Source of the DNA: Rhodobacteraceae bacterium WFHF2C18
GTDB taxonomy: Bacteria > Pseudomonadota > Alphaproteobacteria > Rhodobacterales > Rhodobacteraceae
Length of the DNA: 64,000 bases
Assembly (NCBI GenBank): GCA_002166865.1
Contig: NHTQ01000001.1
Location: 806,001-870,000 of the forward strand
Direction of reading: 5' to 3'
Below the pieces are notes generated by a model, which did no database searches, was not told the origin of the DNA, and worked only from the letters and a program-made list of their open reading frames with translations. The position numbers and the translations under genes are program-made. Positions 1 through 7,657 of the stretch are shown piece by piece. Every line of letters begins with the position of its first letter. Within the stretch, counting starts at the first letter, position 1.

Positions 1-210
1 GGTCTCGATGCCCTCGACGTCAGCCAGGCGTTCCTGGACCTCGTTCAAGAACGATGAGGCCGTGGCGCCATAAAAGGTGCCGTCAGCCTCTTCCATCCGC
101 ATGCCGATCGGGCCGTCGAGCGCGACGCGCACGACGGTCGGGTCCTGCGACTCGAGGAAGGCGAAGGCAAAGGTGCCCGAGATGCCTTGGGTTTTGAGTT
201 CGTCTTTCAA
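1..210 (-). CDS. ClpP/S49-like prohead protease, N-terminal part (runs off the window)
   Basis: The frame starts at a TTG codon preceded by a good AAGGAG ribosome site and stays open for 70 codons to the window edge. The translation has the pattern of ClpP-like prohead proteases: a beta strand RVALDGPIG, a short insertion, then YGATASSFLNEV leading into a helix, as in 'G.IG...TA..F...L'. These enzymes cut scaffold and capsid proteins during head maturation. The gene follows the portal gene, which is where lambda gene C sits. The catalytic Ser and His lie outside the window, so the family call rests on the N-terminus and on gene order. The intergenic leader carries the GGCCCCA-type repeat described below. 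Confidence 0.55.
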   Translation of the reverse strand, partial: MKDELKTQGISGTFAFAFLESQDPTVVRVALDGPIGMRMEEADGTFYGATASSFLNEVQERLADVEGIET

Positions 211-220
211 AGCGAAATCT

Positions 221-245
221 CCTTGCTGCATAGGAAGTGGGGCCT
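221..245 (-). repeat. GGCCCCACTTCC leader element, copy 3
   Basis: On the minus strand the gap between portal and protease genes reads GGCCCCACTTCC, then a short AT-containing stretch and AAGGAG, about 20-34 bases before the TTG start. The same leader word occurs at 2091-2112 and, with one change, at 4621-4640. Only gaps without overlapping stop/start codons have it. Confidence 0.55.
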
Positions 246-260
246 TCGATCCGGGGTCGC

Positions 261-1820
261 TCAATTTTCTTCACGTCGCCCGGCGGCCGCCTTCATGACC
301 GCTTCGATGGGCAGCCCGTCGAAGCGTTCCAGGTCCTCGCGCATCTCGCGGGCCACCTCGTCGGGGTCGCGGCCGAGTTCGCGGATCGCGCCGGAGATGG
401 ACTGCACGCCGGTGGCGATTGCCTGGCGCATCGCGCCGATCTCTTGCGCCGGGTTCGGGTGCGGGATCGGCGTCCAGGCCCATTCCGGCTCTGCATGGTC
501 TTCCCACGTCTCGCCGGCCGGGGGCGTCCAAAGCCCCGCGTTGAAGGCCTCCTGGACGAAGCGGTAGGCGATCGGGCCGCAGAAAGAGTCTTCCAACATG
601 GCCCGGCGCGCTGCCAACACAGGCTCGTAGACCGTCTTGTTGTAGTAGCGCAGGACCCGCTCGGGGGTTTGCGAGAAATCCCCGGTGACCAACTCATACG
701 GCGCGTGCGCCGCGGCGCAGGCTTCCATCAGGGTTTGCCGGACGAAGACTTGGAAATCCCCGCCGACTTCGTGCGCCCGCGGCGTTTCGATCTGCCATCC
801 AGGCGGCACCGTAACGGCAGCCCCGGCGTCGATCCGGCCGGGAATGAATTCATCCTCGACCTCTTCGACCTCCCCAGACGCGTCGGTGATGACGTCCGCA
901 CCCGAGGTCGTGGTCTGGGGCGCTTTGTAGAACGTGGTCATTTTCGCGGCGAATTGTTTCTTGACGAGCTCCGCGTCCATATACTGGTCCAGTTCGTGAA
1001 GACGGGTCAGTGAGCGAACCAGCCAGGGTTCGCCGCGCAGTTGGCCGGGCTCACGCTCTTGGTAGACGTGCAGGACGGCCTCGGCAGGCACGATGACAAA
1101 ATCGTCGCGGGTCAAACCGGTGGGGTCGCCGTCGCGCGGGTGGCGCTTCAAAATCACATAGGCGTCGCGCTGGCCCGGCCCCCTGAAGACGATCCCGTGG
1201 CGATACTCCGCGCCCGGCTCGAGGTTCAGGTCCAAGACATGCGGCTTCGCCAACGGGACGCGCGCGGAGGGGATCAGCTGGACTTGGAATGGGACGGCGG
1301 CCATGCCGCGTTCCACATCGTCCAGGGACCGCTCGCGCGTCCAGGCAAAAACCTCGCCCGCGCCGGCCGTTTCGCGCATCGCCAGGCTTACCATGGACCC
1401 CCAGGACAACCGTCCGTTGGCGTCGCATCGCTTCTCGAAGCGTTTCCACAGGCGGCGCAGTTCGGGGTCGCGAAATTTCGGCTGCGGGCCACGCAGGCCG
1501 GCAGTCGTCCGCGTAACCACATCGAGGATCCTGGCCGCGATCGGGTTATTGCGGATTTCGTAGCCGACGCGCTTTTGGATGAGGTCCAGGCTGCGACCGA
1601 GTTCGTAGTTCGCCGTGTAGCCCGTCGCTCCGACGAACGTTTCCGACCGACGACCTCCACCGGCGGCCTCATACATGGCCCGGACGCCCTGAACCTGGGA
1701 GCCCAGATTCAGCGTCCGCCCGCCTTGCTTGCGCAGGACTTGCTGGCGCGTGGCCTGCGCCTTCACGCGCACGCGCGGCTTGCCATCGGAGGACGGTGCG
1801 GGTTGCTTGCGGTCGGTCAT
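261..1820 (-). CDS. Phage portal protein, lambda gpB family
   Basis: 519 residues, the usual size for lambda-type portals. The portal forms the dodecameric ring at one capsid vertex through which terminase pumps DNA. Diagnostic stretches are RNNPIAARIL (residues 90-99, the family's 'RNNPYA' helix), GEVFAW (about 155), QLIPSARVP (about 181) and PGQLRGEPWL (258-267) followed by a helix rich in Leu and Ala. I start it at ATG 1820 because this ATG shares one base with the stop of the gpW gene (TGATG), the coupling used throughout this operon. An upstream in-frame ATG would force a 40-base overlap. The C-terminus is Arg- and Glu-rich. The neighbours (terminase, gpW, protease) agree fully. Confidence 0.93.
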   Translation of the reverse strand: MTDRKQPAPSSDGKPRVRVKAQATRQQVLRKQGGRTLNLGSQVQGVRAMYEAAGGGRRSETFVGATGYTANYELGRSLDLIQKRVGYEIRNNPIAARILDVVTRTTAGLRGPQPKFRDPELRRLWKRFEKRCDANGRLSWGSMVSLAMRETAGAGEVFAWTRERSLDDVERGMAAVPFQVQLIPSARVPLAKPHVLDLNLEPGAEYRHGIVFRGPGQRDAYVILKRHPRDGDPTGLTRDDFVIVPAEAVLHVYQEREPGQLRGEPWLVRSLTRLHELDQYMDAELVKKQFAAKMTTFYKAPQTTTSGADVITDASGEVEEVEDEFIPGRIDAGAAVTVPPGWQIETPRAHEVGGDFQVFVRQTLMEACAAAHAPYELVTGDFSQTPERVLRYYNKTVYEPVLAARRAMLEDSFCGPIAYRFVQEAFNAGLWTPPAGETWEDHAEPEWAWTPIPHPNPAQEIGAMRQAIATGVQSISGAIRELGRDPDEVAREMREDLERFDGLPIEAVMKAAAGRREEN

Positions 1821-2074
1821 CACAGCCACCCTTTCGAGCCGGTGGGATAGGACACCCACGACTTCCGCCGCGTGATCCCGGCCGCGACGTCTTCGCGGCG
1901 CTGGATCTCGGCCTCGAGCCGCTGGATCGCTCGCTCGATTTTCTCGGGCGTGGAGAAGGTGATCGACTCGCCGTTCTGCGAGACGGACGCGACGCCGGAG
2001 TGCTGTTGCTCGACAAGCGAGGCCAGCATGGCCTCGAGGTCGGCGTCGGATAGGCTACGAAAGCGGATGAGCAT
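1820..2074 (-). CDS. Head-tail joining protein, gpW-like
   Basis: 84 residues. The central part, roughly residues 18-60, matches the gpW pattern: an alpha helix, then a beta hairpin around VASVSQNGESITFST, then a second helix (EKIERAIQRLEAEIQRR). In lambda, gpW seals the portal after packaging and offers the site for gpFII. The position between large terminase and portal is the same as in lambda. The protein is a little longer than lambda gpW (68 residues), with extra residues at both ends. Its stop overlaps the portal start. The leader in front of it carries a GGCCCCACTTCC element about 20 bases before the ATG. Confidence 0.8.
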   Translation of the reverse strand: MLIRFRSLSDADLEAMLASLVEQQHSGVASVSQNGESITFSTPEKIERAIQRLEAEIQRREDVAAGITRRKSWVSYPTGSKGWL

Positions 2075-2090
2075 GCGCGGATCCCTTGGG

Positions 2091-2112
2091 TTCTTCCAAG
2101 GGAAGTGGGGCC
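2091..2112 (-). repeat. GGCCCCACTTCC leader element, copy 2
   Basis: Minus-strand sequence GGCCCCACTTCC followed by CTTGGAAGAA, lying in the 54-base gap between the large terminase and gpW genes and ending 17 bases before the gpW ATG. It is identical over 12 bases to copy 3. Confidence 0.55.
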
Positions 2113-2128
2113 TTTGTTCGCCGGCCGC

Positions 2129-4090
2129 TTACGCCACCACGCCCCAACGTCGCTTGCGCTTTGGGGGCTTGGGCTTGCCTGGATCCGCCGCGCCTTCCTG
2201 GGCATGGCGCTTGCGCTGCGCGGCCAGGCGGGCCGCTTCGTCGGGAGGCTTGCCTGTCCAGGCGGCGAATCTGTTGCCTCCGGGAAGCGACCGCAGCCCT
2301 TGCAGCGCGGCGTAGGCATATACCAGGCAGTCCCAAGGCTCCTGGCCGCGCGGTGAAGACCACTTGTGGTGCGCCTTTCCCGGCTCGAACACCTTCTTTT
2401 CCTTGGTCAGTTTGCCGAAGAAGTCGGCGTCCATGGGCACCGCGCCGGCAAGTTGGTTCAGCGGGAACCGTATGGCGGTGGGCGCGTCGCCGTCGCCGTG
2501 GAGACGCCGGAAAAGCGTGTCCTTCGCGGCATCGACGCCCACGATGTAGAACTTCCCCTTGTCCGAAACCGAGACCTCCTTCGGCCAGACCGGAAGCCGT
2601 TCGCCGCTTGCTTGCGCCCGCCCCTTGATCGCCCACCACCGGCGGCCCCGGTTCGCTTCTGCGAAGTCGTAGACCTCTTGCGTCCAGTGCCCGCCGGAGT
2701 CGATGGCGGCCGCCTGGATAAAGAACGACTGCCCGTTCGCCCCTTTGAACGGACGGCGCAGGAACTCTTCCAGGAGGGCCTTTTCGTGCACGCCGTCGAA
2801 CGGGCGGTCGGGCTTGAGGACCCAGTAGCCGATGACATGCGCGCGTTCGTTGTAGCCCCAGCCCACAACCTTCACCGCGAACCAGCCGCCCTCGCCGGAC
2901 TGCACGTCCACGCCAGCGGTCAGGAAGTTGACGTCGGGCGGCACCTCGGTTTCGTAGTGCTCTTGCAGTTCCTGCAACTCATGCAGGCTCTTCACGCCCT
3001 TCTTGGCCTCGAAGTCCTCGAAGGCCTGGCCCAGGACCGTGTTGTAGAACGACTTCATCGGGCCGGGATTCTCGCGCACCTGGTCCCGCGCCTCGAACCA
3101 CTTGCGGCAGATCGTGTCCCAGTTCGCGCCGGGCATTGGCGAGATCAACGCATTGAACGCGAACGAGGCATGCCCAGGCTCACCTTCCGCCGTCGGGACG
3201 AAAGAACCCTCGGGCATCAGGTCGCGGTCGAATTCCCGCTCCGTCAGTTCCGCGCCAGACGGGAAACGGTAGCGCACGCTCGACGCATCGCGCCCGTCCC
3301 ATTTTAGGCCGTGGGGCGTTGATCGGTCGCCGAACACCGGCTCGTGCAGTTCGCCCGTCTCGGGGTCTGGAACGAACCATCGCCGCTGGTCGCCGCGAAG
3401 AAACCAGGACGTGATGCGGCACCGCCCGGCGACGCTGGGCGTTCCGCCGATGATGTTCTTGCGCATCGGAAAGGAAGCGGTCCTTTCCATGGCCGCGTTG
3501 ATCTTGTCTTCCTTGATCGCCCCGCTTGGGTTGTAGGCGTCGCTTGAAATCTCGTCGATGATCGCGACCCGGCCGCGGTGCGACTGCACGTTCTTGACGT
3601 TGAACGCGGACAGGAACGTGACCCGCGATCCCTTGTCCGTGCGCCGGATGTTCCACTCGCCGTCGCGGCGCAGGATGGCGTCCAGCGCGGCCGTGTTCTT
3701 GACGATCGGCATGAAATGGTCGTCGTGGAACCGGCGCACGTCCGCGTCCGTAGGCATGTAGAACAAGATCGCGCTTGGGTCGTGTTCCAGGAAATACGCG
3801 ATGGCGAGCTCCAGCAGCGCCGTGTAGCCGACCTGGGTCGGCTTGACGACGGACACAGTGTGGATCCGGGGATCGGAGATCGCCTCCATGATGCCGGGTT
3901 GATAAAGCAGCGGCCGGAACGGCCCCGGCCGCGCGGTCGTTTCCGGCGATAGGACGACGTTCTGGCGCGCCCACGTCTCGAAGTCCAGGCGTGGCGAAGG
4001 GCCGAACGTTGCGTCGCGAACCAGTTCCAGCGCCTCTTGGAACGCAGCCAGACTTTCGGCGTAGTTGTCTCCGACGACGGCGGTGCTCAT
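2129..4090 (-). CDS. Phage terminase large subunit, GpA family
   Basis: 653 residues, matching lambda gpA (641). This is the ATPase/nuclease motor that cuts concatemers and packages DNA. The Walker A-like segment is KPTQVGYT at residues 83-90; the family has a deviant P-loop ending GYT/GYS rather than GKT. The Walker B is VAIIDE at 175-180, and an adjacent SHRGR stretch fits a coupling motif. The C-terminal half (about 440-600) has the AIDSGGHWTQEVYDF strand typical of the nuclease domain. The start overlaps the small-subunit stop by four bases (ATGA). The last residues are a basic KPPKRKRRW tail. Gene order small-large-gpW-portal supports a cos-type, lambda-like packaging module. Confidence 0.95.
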   Translation of the reverse strand: MSTAVVGDNYAESLAAFQEALELVRDATFGPSPRLDFETWARQNVVLSPETTARPGPFRPLLYQPGIMEAISDPRIHTVSVVKPTQVGYTALLELAIAYFLEHDPSAILFYMPTDADVRRFHDDHFMPIVKNTAALDAILRRDGEWNIRRTDKGSRVTFLSAFNVKNVQSHRGRVAIIDEISSDAYNPSGAIKEDKINAAMERTASFPMRKNIIGGTPSVAGRCRITSWFLRGDQRRWFVPDPETGELHEPVFGDRSTPHGLKWDGRDASSVRYRFPSGAELTEREFDRDLMPEGSFVPTAEGEPGHASFAFNALISPMPGANWDTICRKWFEARDQVRENPGPMKSFYNTVLGQAFEDFEAKKGVKSLHELQELQEHYETEVPPDVNFLTAGVDVQSGEGGWFAVKVVGWGYNERAHVIGYWVLKPDRPFDGVHEKALLEEFLRRPFKGANGQSFFIQAAAIDSGGHWTQEVYDFAEANRGRRWWAIKGRAQASGERLPVWPKEVSVSDKGKFYIVGVDAAKDTLFRRLHGDGDAPTAIRFPLNQLAGAVPMDADFFGKLTKEKKVFEPGKAHHKWSSPRGQEPWDCLVYAYAALQGLRSLPGGNRFAAWTGKPPDEAARLAAQRKRHAQEGAADPGKPKPPKRKRRWGVVA

Positions 4091-4605
4091 TTTCCGGCCG
4101 CCTTCTTGACGACCTTCTCTTCGTCCAGCGGCGACAGCGCCGCGTCGATCGCGTGGCGGAGCCGCTCGGCGACTTCCACCTCATCTTCGAGCAAGGCGAG
4201 GTCAGGGGCCTCTGCGCCCGGGATGGCGAGCAACCTGGACCTCGCGATGGAGAACATGCCGCCCACTGCGTCGAGGATCGCGTCGCGCGGGACGACCGCT
4301 TTCAGTTCTCGGGCCAGGTCGTTTTCACGGATCAGGGCATCGGCCACGCGCTTGCGACGGACGGCCTCCTTTTCGGTCATGCCGTCGCCGCCGTCCTCAC
4401 CGCCGCCAAACTCGCGCCGGGCCTTCTCGATCGCGTCGCGCTTCTCGGCCTCAACTTTCAGTTTGAAAATTTCCGGCACGCTCACGCCGTCGGAATAGTC
4501 CACGCCCCACGCGTTCAGCCACTCCGTTAGCGTCTGGCGACGGACGCCGACCCAGCGCGCGGCTTCCGACACTGAGACGGACTTTGGATCCTGACGGCTG
4601 GACAT
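4087..4605 (-). CDS. Terminase small subunit, Nu1-like DNA-packaging protein
   Basis: 172 residues. The N-terminus (SVSVSEAARWVGVRRQTLTEW, residues about 9-29) is a winged helix-turn-helix of the Nu1 type that would recognise the cos site. A charged helical middle (KLKVEAEKRDAIEKARREF, then LARELKAVVPRDAILD) probably mediates assembly with the large subunit. It lies directly ahead of the GpA-type large subunit and overlaps it by ATGA. Its ATG follows the 112-base leader that holds the first GGCCCCATTTC element. The fold call is by pattern and position, since small subunits diverge strongly. Confidence 0.85.
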   Translation of the reverse strand: MSSRQDPKSVSVSEAARWVGVRRQTLTEWLNAWGVDYSDGVSVPEIFKLKVEAEKRDAIEKARREFGGGEDGGDGMTEKEAVRRKRVADALIRENDLARELKAVVPRDAILDAVGGMFSIARSRLLAIPGAEAPDLALLEDEVEVAERLRHAIDAALSPLDEEKVVKKAAGK

Positions 4606-4620
4606 GCGAAACCCCTTTCT

Positions 4621-4640
4621 CTCCCAGTAGAAATGGGGCC
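4621..4640 (-). repeat. GGCCCCATTTC leader element, copy 1
   Basis: Minus-strand GGCCCCATTTCTACTGGGAG just upstream of the small-terminase ATG (4605). It matches the other two copies except C to T at the eighth base and then diverges. A GGGAGAGAAAGGGG purine run that can serve as ribosome site follows it. Confidence 0.5.
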
Positions 4641-4717
4641 TCTGGCCCGATGTCGTTGTGCGCCCAATTTTTTAGCACTACGGACACGAAAACGCTGCGC
4701 TCGCCCGTCCCCCCGCA

Positions 4718-5068
4718 TTACCCATGACCCCCGGCTGGGGCCCCCAATAACGCAATCGCCTCGAGCTTCTCATGCGCACTCAAGCGCCGTGCGGCACCTG
4801 CGAGTGTGCAGATCATCGGGGCGCCGCGGTGCCATTGCACCTCGTAGTTGAACAGGTAGAGGAGGAGATACGCTTTCTCGACGACCGGGCCAGTGAAGGT
4901 CACGTGACCGGCATAGTCGACCATGAGGTTGGCGATGACCCGGTTCTCGATGAAGCCCTGCTGCCCCACCGCGATCAGCATCACCGGCGCGCAATCCGGG
5001 AAAGCGCTATCGAGATTTCCCGCAATGAGGCTGAGGTCGTGCTCCACCCGCTCCTGTATGTCTGTCAT
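4718..5068 (-). CDS. Phage protein of unknown function at the head of the late-side strand
   Basis: 116 residues from ATG 5068, chosen because a clear AAAGGGAGC ribosome site lies 10 bases upstream; a longer frame from 5131 has no such signal. I do not recognise the family. The protein is mildly hydrophobic in the middle (APVMLIAVGQQGF, about residues 27-39), with a second patch AYLLLYLFNYEV near residue 66, but no segment long enough for a membrane span. It begins as an acidic helix (MTDIQERVEHDLSLI). It borders the GGGACAG-rich hub and is separated from the terminase genes by 112 bases, so it may be a separate transcript start or a regulator of the late operon; that role is a guess. Confidence 0.6.
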   Translation of the reverse strand: MTDIQERVEHDLSLIAGNLDSAFPDCAPVMLIAVGQQGFIENRVIANLMVDYAGHVTFTGPVVEKAYLLLYLFNYEVQWHRGAPMICTLAGAARRLSAHEKLEAIALLGAPAGGHG

Positions 5069-5130
5069 CTGACGTTGCTCCCTTTCCTGTTCAGGAGTGG
5101 GAGATTGGCCAGGCTTGGCGAGGCGAAGCA

Positions 5131-5428
5131 TCCCGGGACAGAGGGACAGACCGGGACAGACGATTTGAGGTCCTCTGTCCCAGCATAAATCCCGGTATTT
5201 CCTACTCTTTTTTCCTTCTGGGACAGAGGGACAGAGAAAATAGAATACTCTTACGCGGGGAACACACTTAGTTGCGCATGTATGAATCTAACTATGTATG
5301 TGTGTGTATGGTGGTGAGCGTGAATCCTCTGTCCCGTCTGTCCCAGAGGCGATTTTTCTTTTCATAGCAAGTATTTAAGCCGGGACACGGGCTCTGTCCC
5401 ACGGGCCTTTTGTCTGTCCATCTGTCCC
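5131..5428. repeat. GGGACAG array: putative replication origin/iteron region
   Basis: Ten exact GGGACAG heptamers lie within 300 bases. Plus-strand copies start at 5135, 5143, 5153, 5220 and 5228; minus-strand copies (CTGTCCC) start at 5175, 5329, 5338, 5394 and 5422. One-mismatch copies start at 5382 (GGGACAC) and 5414 (CTGTCCA). Close pairs are spaced 8-10 bases, about one helical turn or slightly less. The pairs 5220/5228 and 5329/5338 point at each other across an AT-rich, TG-alternating stretch (about 5235-5328). This geometry and the neighbouring SF3 helicase gene suggest initiator-binding iterons around an unwinding element, or operators shared by divergent promoters. No coding frame explains the repeats. 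Confidence 0.7.
5236..5328. other. AT-rich core inside the GGGACAG array
   Basis: This stretch is clearly richer in A and T than its surroundings, with runs such as AGAATACTC and an alternating TATGTATGTGTGTGTATGG segment near 5293-5311. It sits between inward-facing GGGACAG pairs. It is a candidate DNA-unwinding element; a promoter cluster is the alternative. Confidence 0.45.
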
Positions 5429-5545
5429 GGCACTTACCTGAAATACAGTGAAACATCTCGTGATTGGACAAGTTTCACGAACCGGCAAGCGGGGACCATA
5501 TCCCTTGGGCGATGCTGATTCGCGCCTTCCACTCTGTCTCAAAGT

Positions 5546-5568
5546 CCCCCCGGGTAGCTCCCGGGGGG
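5546..5568. promoter_or_regulatory. Perfect 9-bp hairpin in the leader of the helicase gene
   Basis: CCCCCCGGG and CCCGGGGGG flank a TAGCT loop, about 50 bases before the helicase ATG. No T-run follows, so it is more likely a leader structure or operator than a terminator. Confidence 0.4.
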
Positions 5569-5617
5569 CGACAGAAGGGGGAGGAGATAGAGACAGACAG
5601 GCAAGGTGGATGCAGTC

Positions 5618-7201
5618 ATGAAGAAGAGATTCCCGGCGCTCAGCCGCCGACCCTCGGCTCTACCGAAAAACGCCATCGCGGGCATCCGCAAGAAAGGCGC
5701 AGGAGTGACCGGCGAAGCCGTCAAGCGCGTCATCGAAGGCGGTGACGGCGATGATGACGGCGGAGACGAAGACCCAGACATAAGAGCTGCGCGCGATTTG
5801 CTGGCGTCGCTTAGTTCCTTTGAACCTGAGCATGTGTGGTGGGTTCTTGAGAACCGTGATCTGGAAGAAGCTCAAGCGGCCGAGCTGGGTGATGCCGAAG
5901 AACAGGGTGACGAACTCGCAGAGGCAATGAAGATGCTGCGCAAGCGGTATGTCTATGCCGCTCGTCGCGATGAAGTATGGGACCGCCACGCCCGAGACTG
6001 GATCTCGACGCGTGCGCTCTCTTTCGCTCAGTCGCACGCGATGCCAATCGATGAGAACGGTCATCCGTTCGATGCGATGAAGCTTCTTGCGCGTGATCGT
6101 CAAGCCCAGCGCGTTCACAATGAGCGGTATATGCCGGGTGTTCATGAAGAGATCGCCCGCGACGCCGGCGTTGACTGGCTCAACACGTGGACGCCGTCCG
6201 ACGTCGAGCCGAAGCCAGGCGATGCCAAACCGATGCTCGATCATATCCTTTACCTGTGCGACGGTCGCCGCGATCTTGCCGGTCATCTCACCGACTGGCT
6301 CGCATACGGGTATCAGAACCCGGGCAAGAAGATCGACTACGCCCCTCTAATCATTTCCGAGAGCCATGGCGTCGGCAAAGACACCCTCCGACTTGCCATG
6401 AAGCGTCTTTACGGCCCCGAAAATGTCGCGACCGTCGATGACGGTGCAGTTGCCCGCGGCAGAAATGAGTTCATGAAGAGGGCTCAACTTGTGTGCGTCC
6501 CGGAGATCATGACTGGGGATCGGAAGGATGTCGCGAACAAAATGAAGCCCCTGATAACGCAAGAGGTCGTGGAGATCGACGAGAAGAATGTGAAAACATA
6601 CTTCATTCCCAATACCGCGAACATGCTGTTTTTCAGCAATCACGAAAATGCCGCATATATTGAAGACCAGGACCGCAGGTATTTCGTCATCATCTGCCGT
6701 TCGAAGCCTCGTTCGGCCGAGGAATACGATGAACTATACGACTACATCAACAGCGACAGGATCTCGGGTTTCGCTCACTTTCTGGCGACGCGCGACCTGT
6801 CGCACTTCAATCCGCACGGTCGGGCGCCCGACACGCCGGACAAGAGGGTCGTCCAGGAAGCAACCCGCGGCGGATGGGAGGCCTGGCTGGACGACGCTCT
6901 GGAGAGCGAGGCGGCACCCTTCGACAAGCATGTCATAAACACCCGCGACGCGCTCGAGAGGATTAACGAGCTCCGTGGCCCCCGCATGACCGTCCAGCAG
7001 ATCTCGGGATTTCTCAAGAAGCGTCTCGGCGAAGAGTGCGACCTCGACCGCGTTCGCATGCCTAACGGCAAGCGCGTCCGCTGCTATGCTGTTCGCGAAG
7101 TCGAGTTCTTCGCGAACAATCACGAGGCAGCCGCGCAAGCGTATAGCTCGCCGACGAACTTCGACATTATGCGCGCGAAGGTTCGCATCGCGGCCGAGTG
7201 A
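5618..7201 (+). CDS. Phage SF3-type replicative helicase (DUF5906-like), no primase domain
   Basis: 527 residues from ATG 5618, which has AAGGTGG eight bases upstream; a GTG at 5606 would add four residues but has no spaced ribosome site. The core is an SF3/D5-like AAA+ ATPase: Walker A GVGKDT at about 251-256, a Walker B region around LVCVPEI, and the sensor strand NMLFFSNHENA typical of phage primase-helicases. A basic N-terminus and an acidic Gly/Asp linker (about residues 41-54) precede an alpha-helical region with no recognisable primase catalytic motifs. The enzyme would unwind the phage origin, probably the adjacent GGGACAG array. A strong terminator follows the stop, so it is probably transcribed alone. 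Confidence 0.85.
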   Translation: MKKRFPALSRRPSALPKNAIAGIRKKGAGVTGEAVKRVIEGGDGDDDGGDEDPDIRAARDLLASLSSFEPEHVWWVLENRDLEEAQAAELGDAEEQGDELAEAMKMLRKRYVYAARRDEVWDRHARDWISTRALSFAQSHAMPIDENGHPFDAMKLLARDRQAQRVHNERYMPGVHEEIARDAGVDWLNTWTPSDVEPKPGDAKPMLDHILYLCDGRRDLAGHLTDWLAYGYQNPGKKIDYAPLIISESHGVGKDTLRLAMKRLYGPENVATVDDGAVARGRNEFMKRAQLVCVPEIMTGDRKDVANKMKPLITQEVVEIDEKNVKTYFIPNTANMLFFSNHENAAYIEDQDRRYFVIICRSKPRSAEEYDELYDYINSDRISGFAHFLATRDLSHFNPHGRAPDTPDKRVVQEATRGGWEAWLDDALESEAAPFDKHVINTRDALERINELRGPRMTVQQISGFLKKRLGEECDLDRVRMPNGKRVRCYAVREVEFFANNHEAAAQAYSSPTNFDIMRAKVRIAAE

Positions 7202-7240
7202 CCCCGTCCCGGCGGGTAATCCGGGTGCATCCTTTGAACT

Positions 7241-7270
7241 GCCCCGGCCCAGCGCCGGGGCCTTTTTTTC
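7241..7270 (+). terminator. Rho-independent terminator after the helicase gene
   Basis: GCCCCGGC and GCCGGGGC pair perfectly around a CCAGC loop and are followed by seven T residues. It lies 40 bases past the helicase stop and isolates it from the small genes downstream. Confidence 0.9.
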
Positions 7271-7319
7271 TTCATATTCAAGCGGTAGACCGCCTCCAAA
7301 CTGATTCACAGGAGGCAGC

Positions 7320-7625
7320 ATGACAACGACACCCGCCGAAGCATGGGCTTTCGAGTTCGCCGCGAACGGGCTCCGAGACCGCATGGCATTCCAGGGCGAA
7401 GATCTCTTCTCAGTCGCATACAACGTATTCGATGAAAACCTCGAAGAGCGCGACGCCGATGGAACGCGGCTGTATCTGACTCGTCCGGATCGCCGCGATC
7501 CGGCGGTTTTCGTTGAAAAGACCCCTGAGGGATACGACTTCGTCTTCGAATGGGAGGGCGAGGAGAAATATCGCGAGGAGCTCGGTAGCGAGTTCTATGA
7601 CGAGTTGAATCGCTACTTCAAATAG
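7320..7625 (+). CDS. Small acidic phage protein of unknown function
   Basis: 101 residues, starting at an ATG with an AGGAGG ribosome site six bases upstream. The protein is strongly acidic (many Glu and Asp, for example FDENLEERDADG), with aromatic residues spaced through the C-terminal half (YDFVFEWEGEEKY). No motif, signal peptide or membrane span is visible. Highly acidic small early phage proteins are often DNA mimics or inhibitors of host enzymes; that is only a possibility here. It sits between a terminator and an HNH gene, so it may have its own promoter in the AT-rich gap at 7270-7315. Confidence 0.7.
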   Translation: MTTTPAEAWAFEFAANGLRDRMAFQGEDLFSVAYNVFDENLEERDADGTRLYLTRPDRRDPAVFVEKTPEGYDFVFEWEGEEKYREELGSEFYDELNRYFK

Positions 7626-7635
7626 CGACCCAGCC

Positions 7636-7657
7636 GCCCGGGAACGATCTCCCGGGC
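7636..7657 (+). promoter_or_regulatory. Perfect hairpin abutting the HNH start codon
   Basis: GCCCGGGA and TCCCGGGC pair around a six-base loop, and the ATG of the HNH gene follows with no gap. It occupies the place where a ribosome site should be. It may end the upstream transcript or hold back HNH translation. Confidence 0.5.

Noticed and set aside
261..4184. Plus-strand frames over the terminase and portal genes
   Set aside because: Their composition is typical of antisense to GC-rich genes, while the minus-strand frames match known phage families along their full length.
5131..5428. GGGACAG repeats as a CRISPR array
   Set aside because: The repeats are only seven bases, occur on both strands and have irregular spacing, so they do not form repeat-spacer units.
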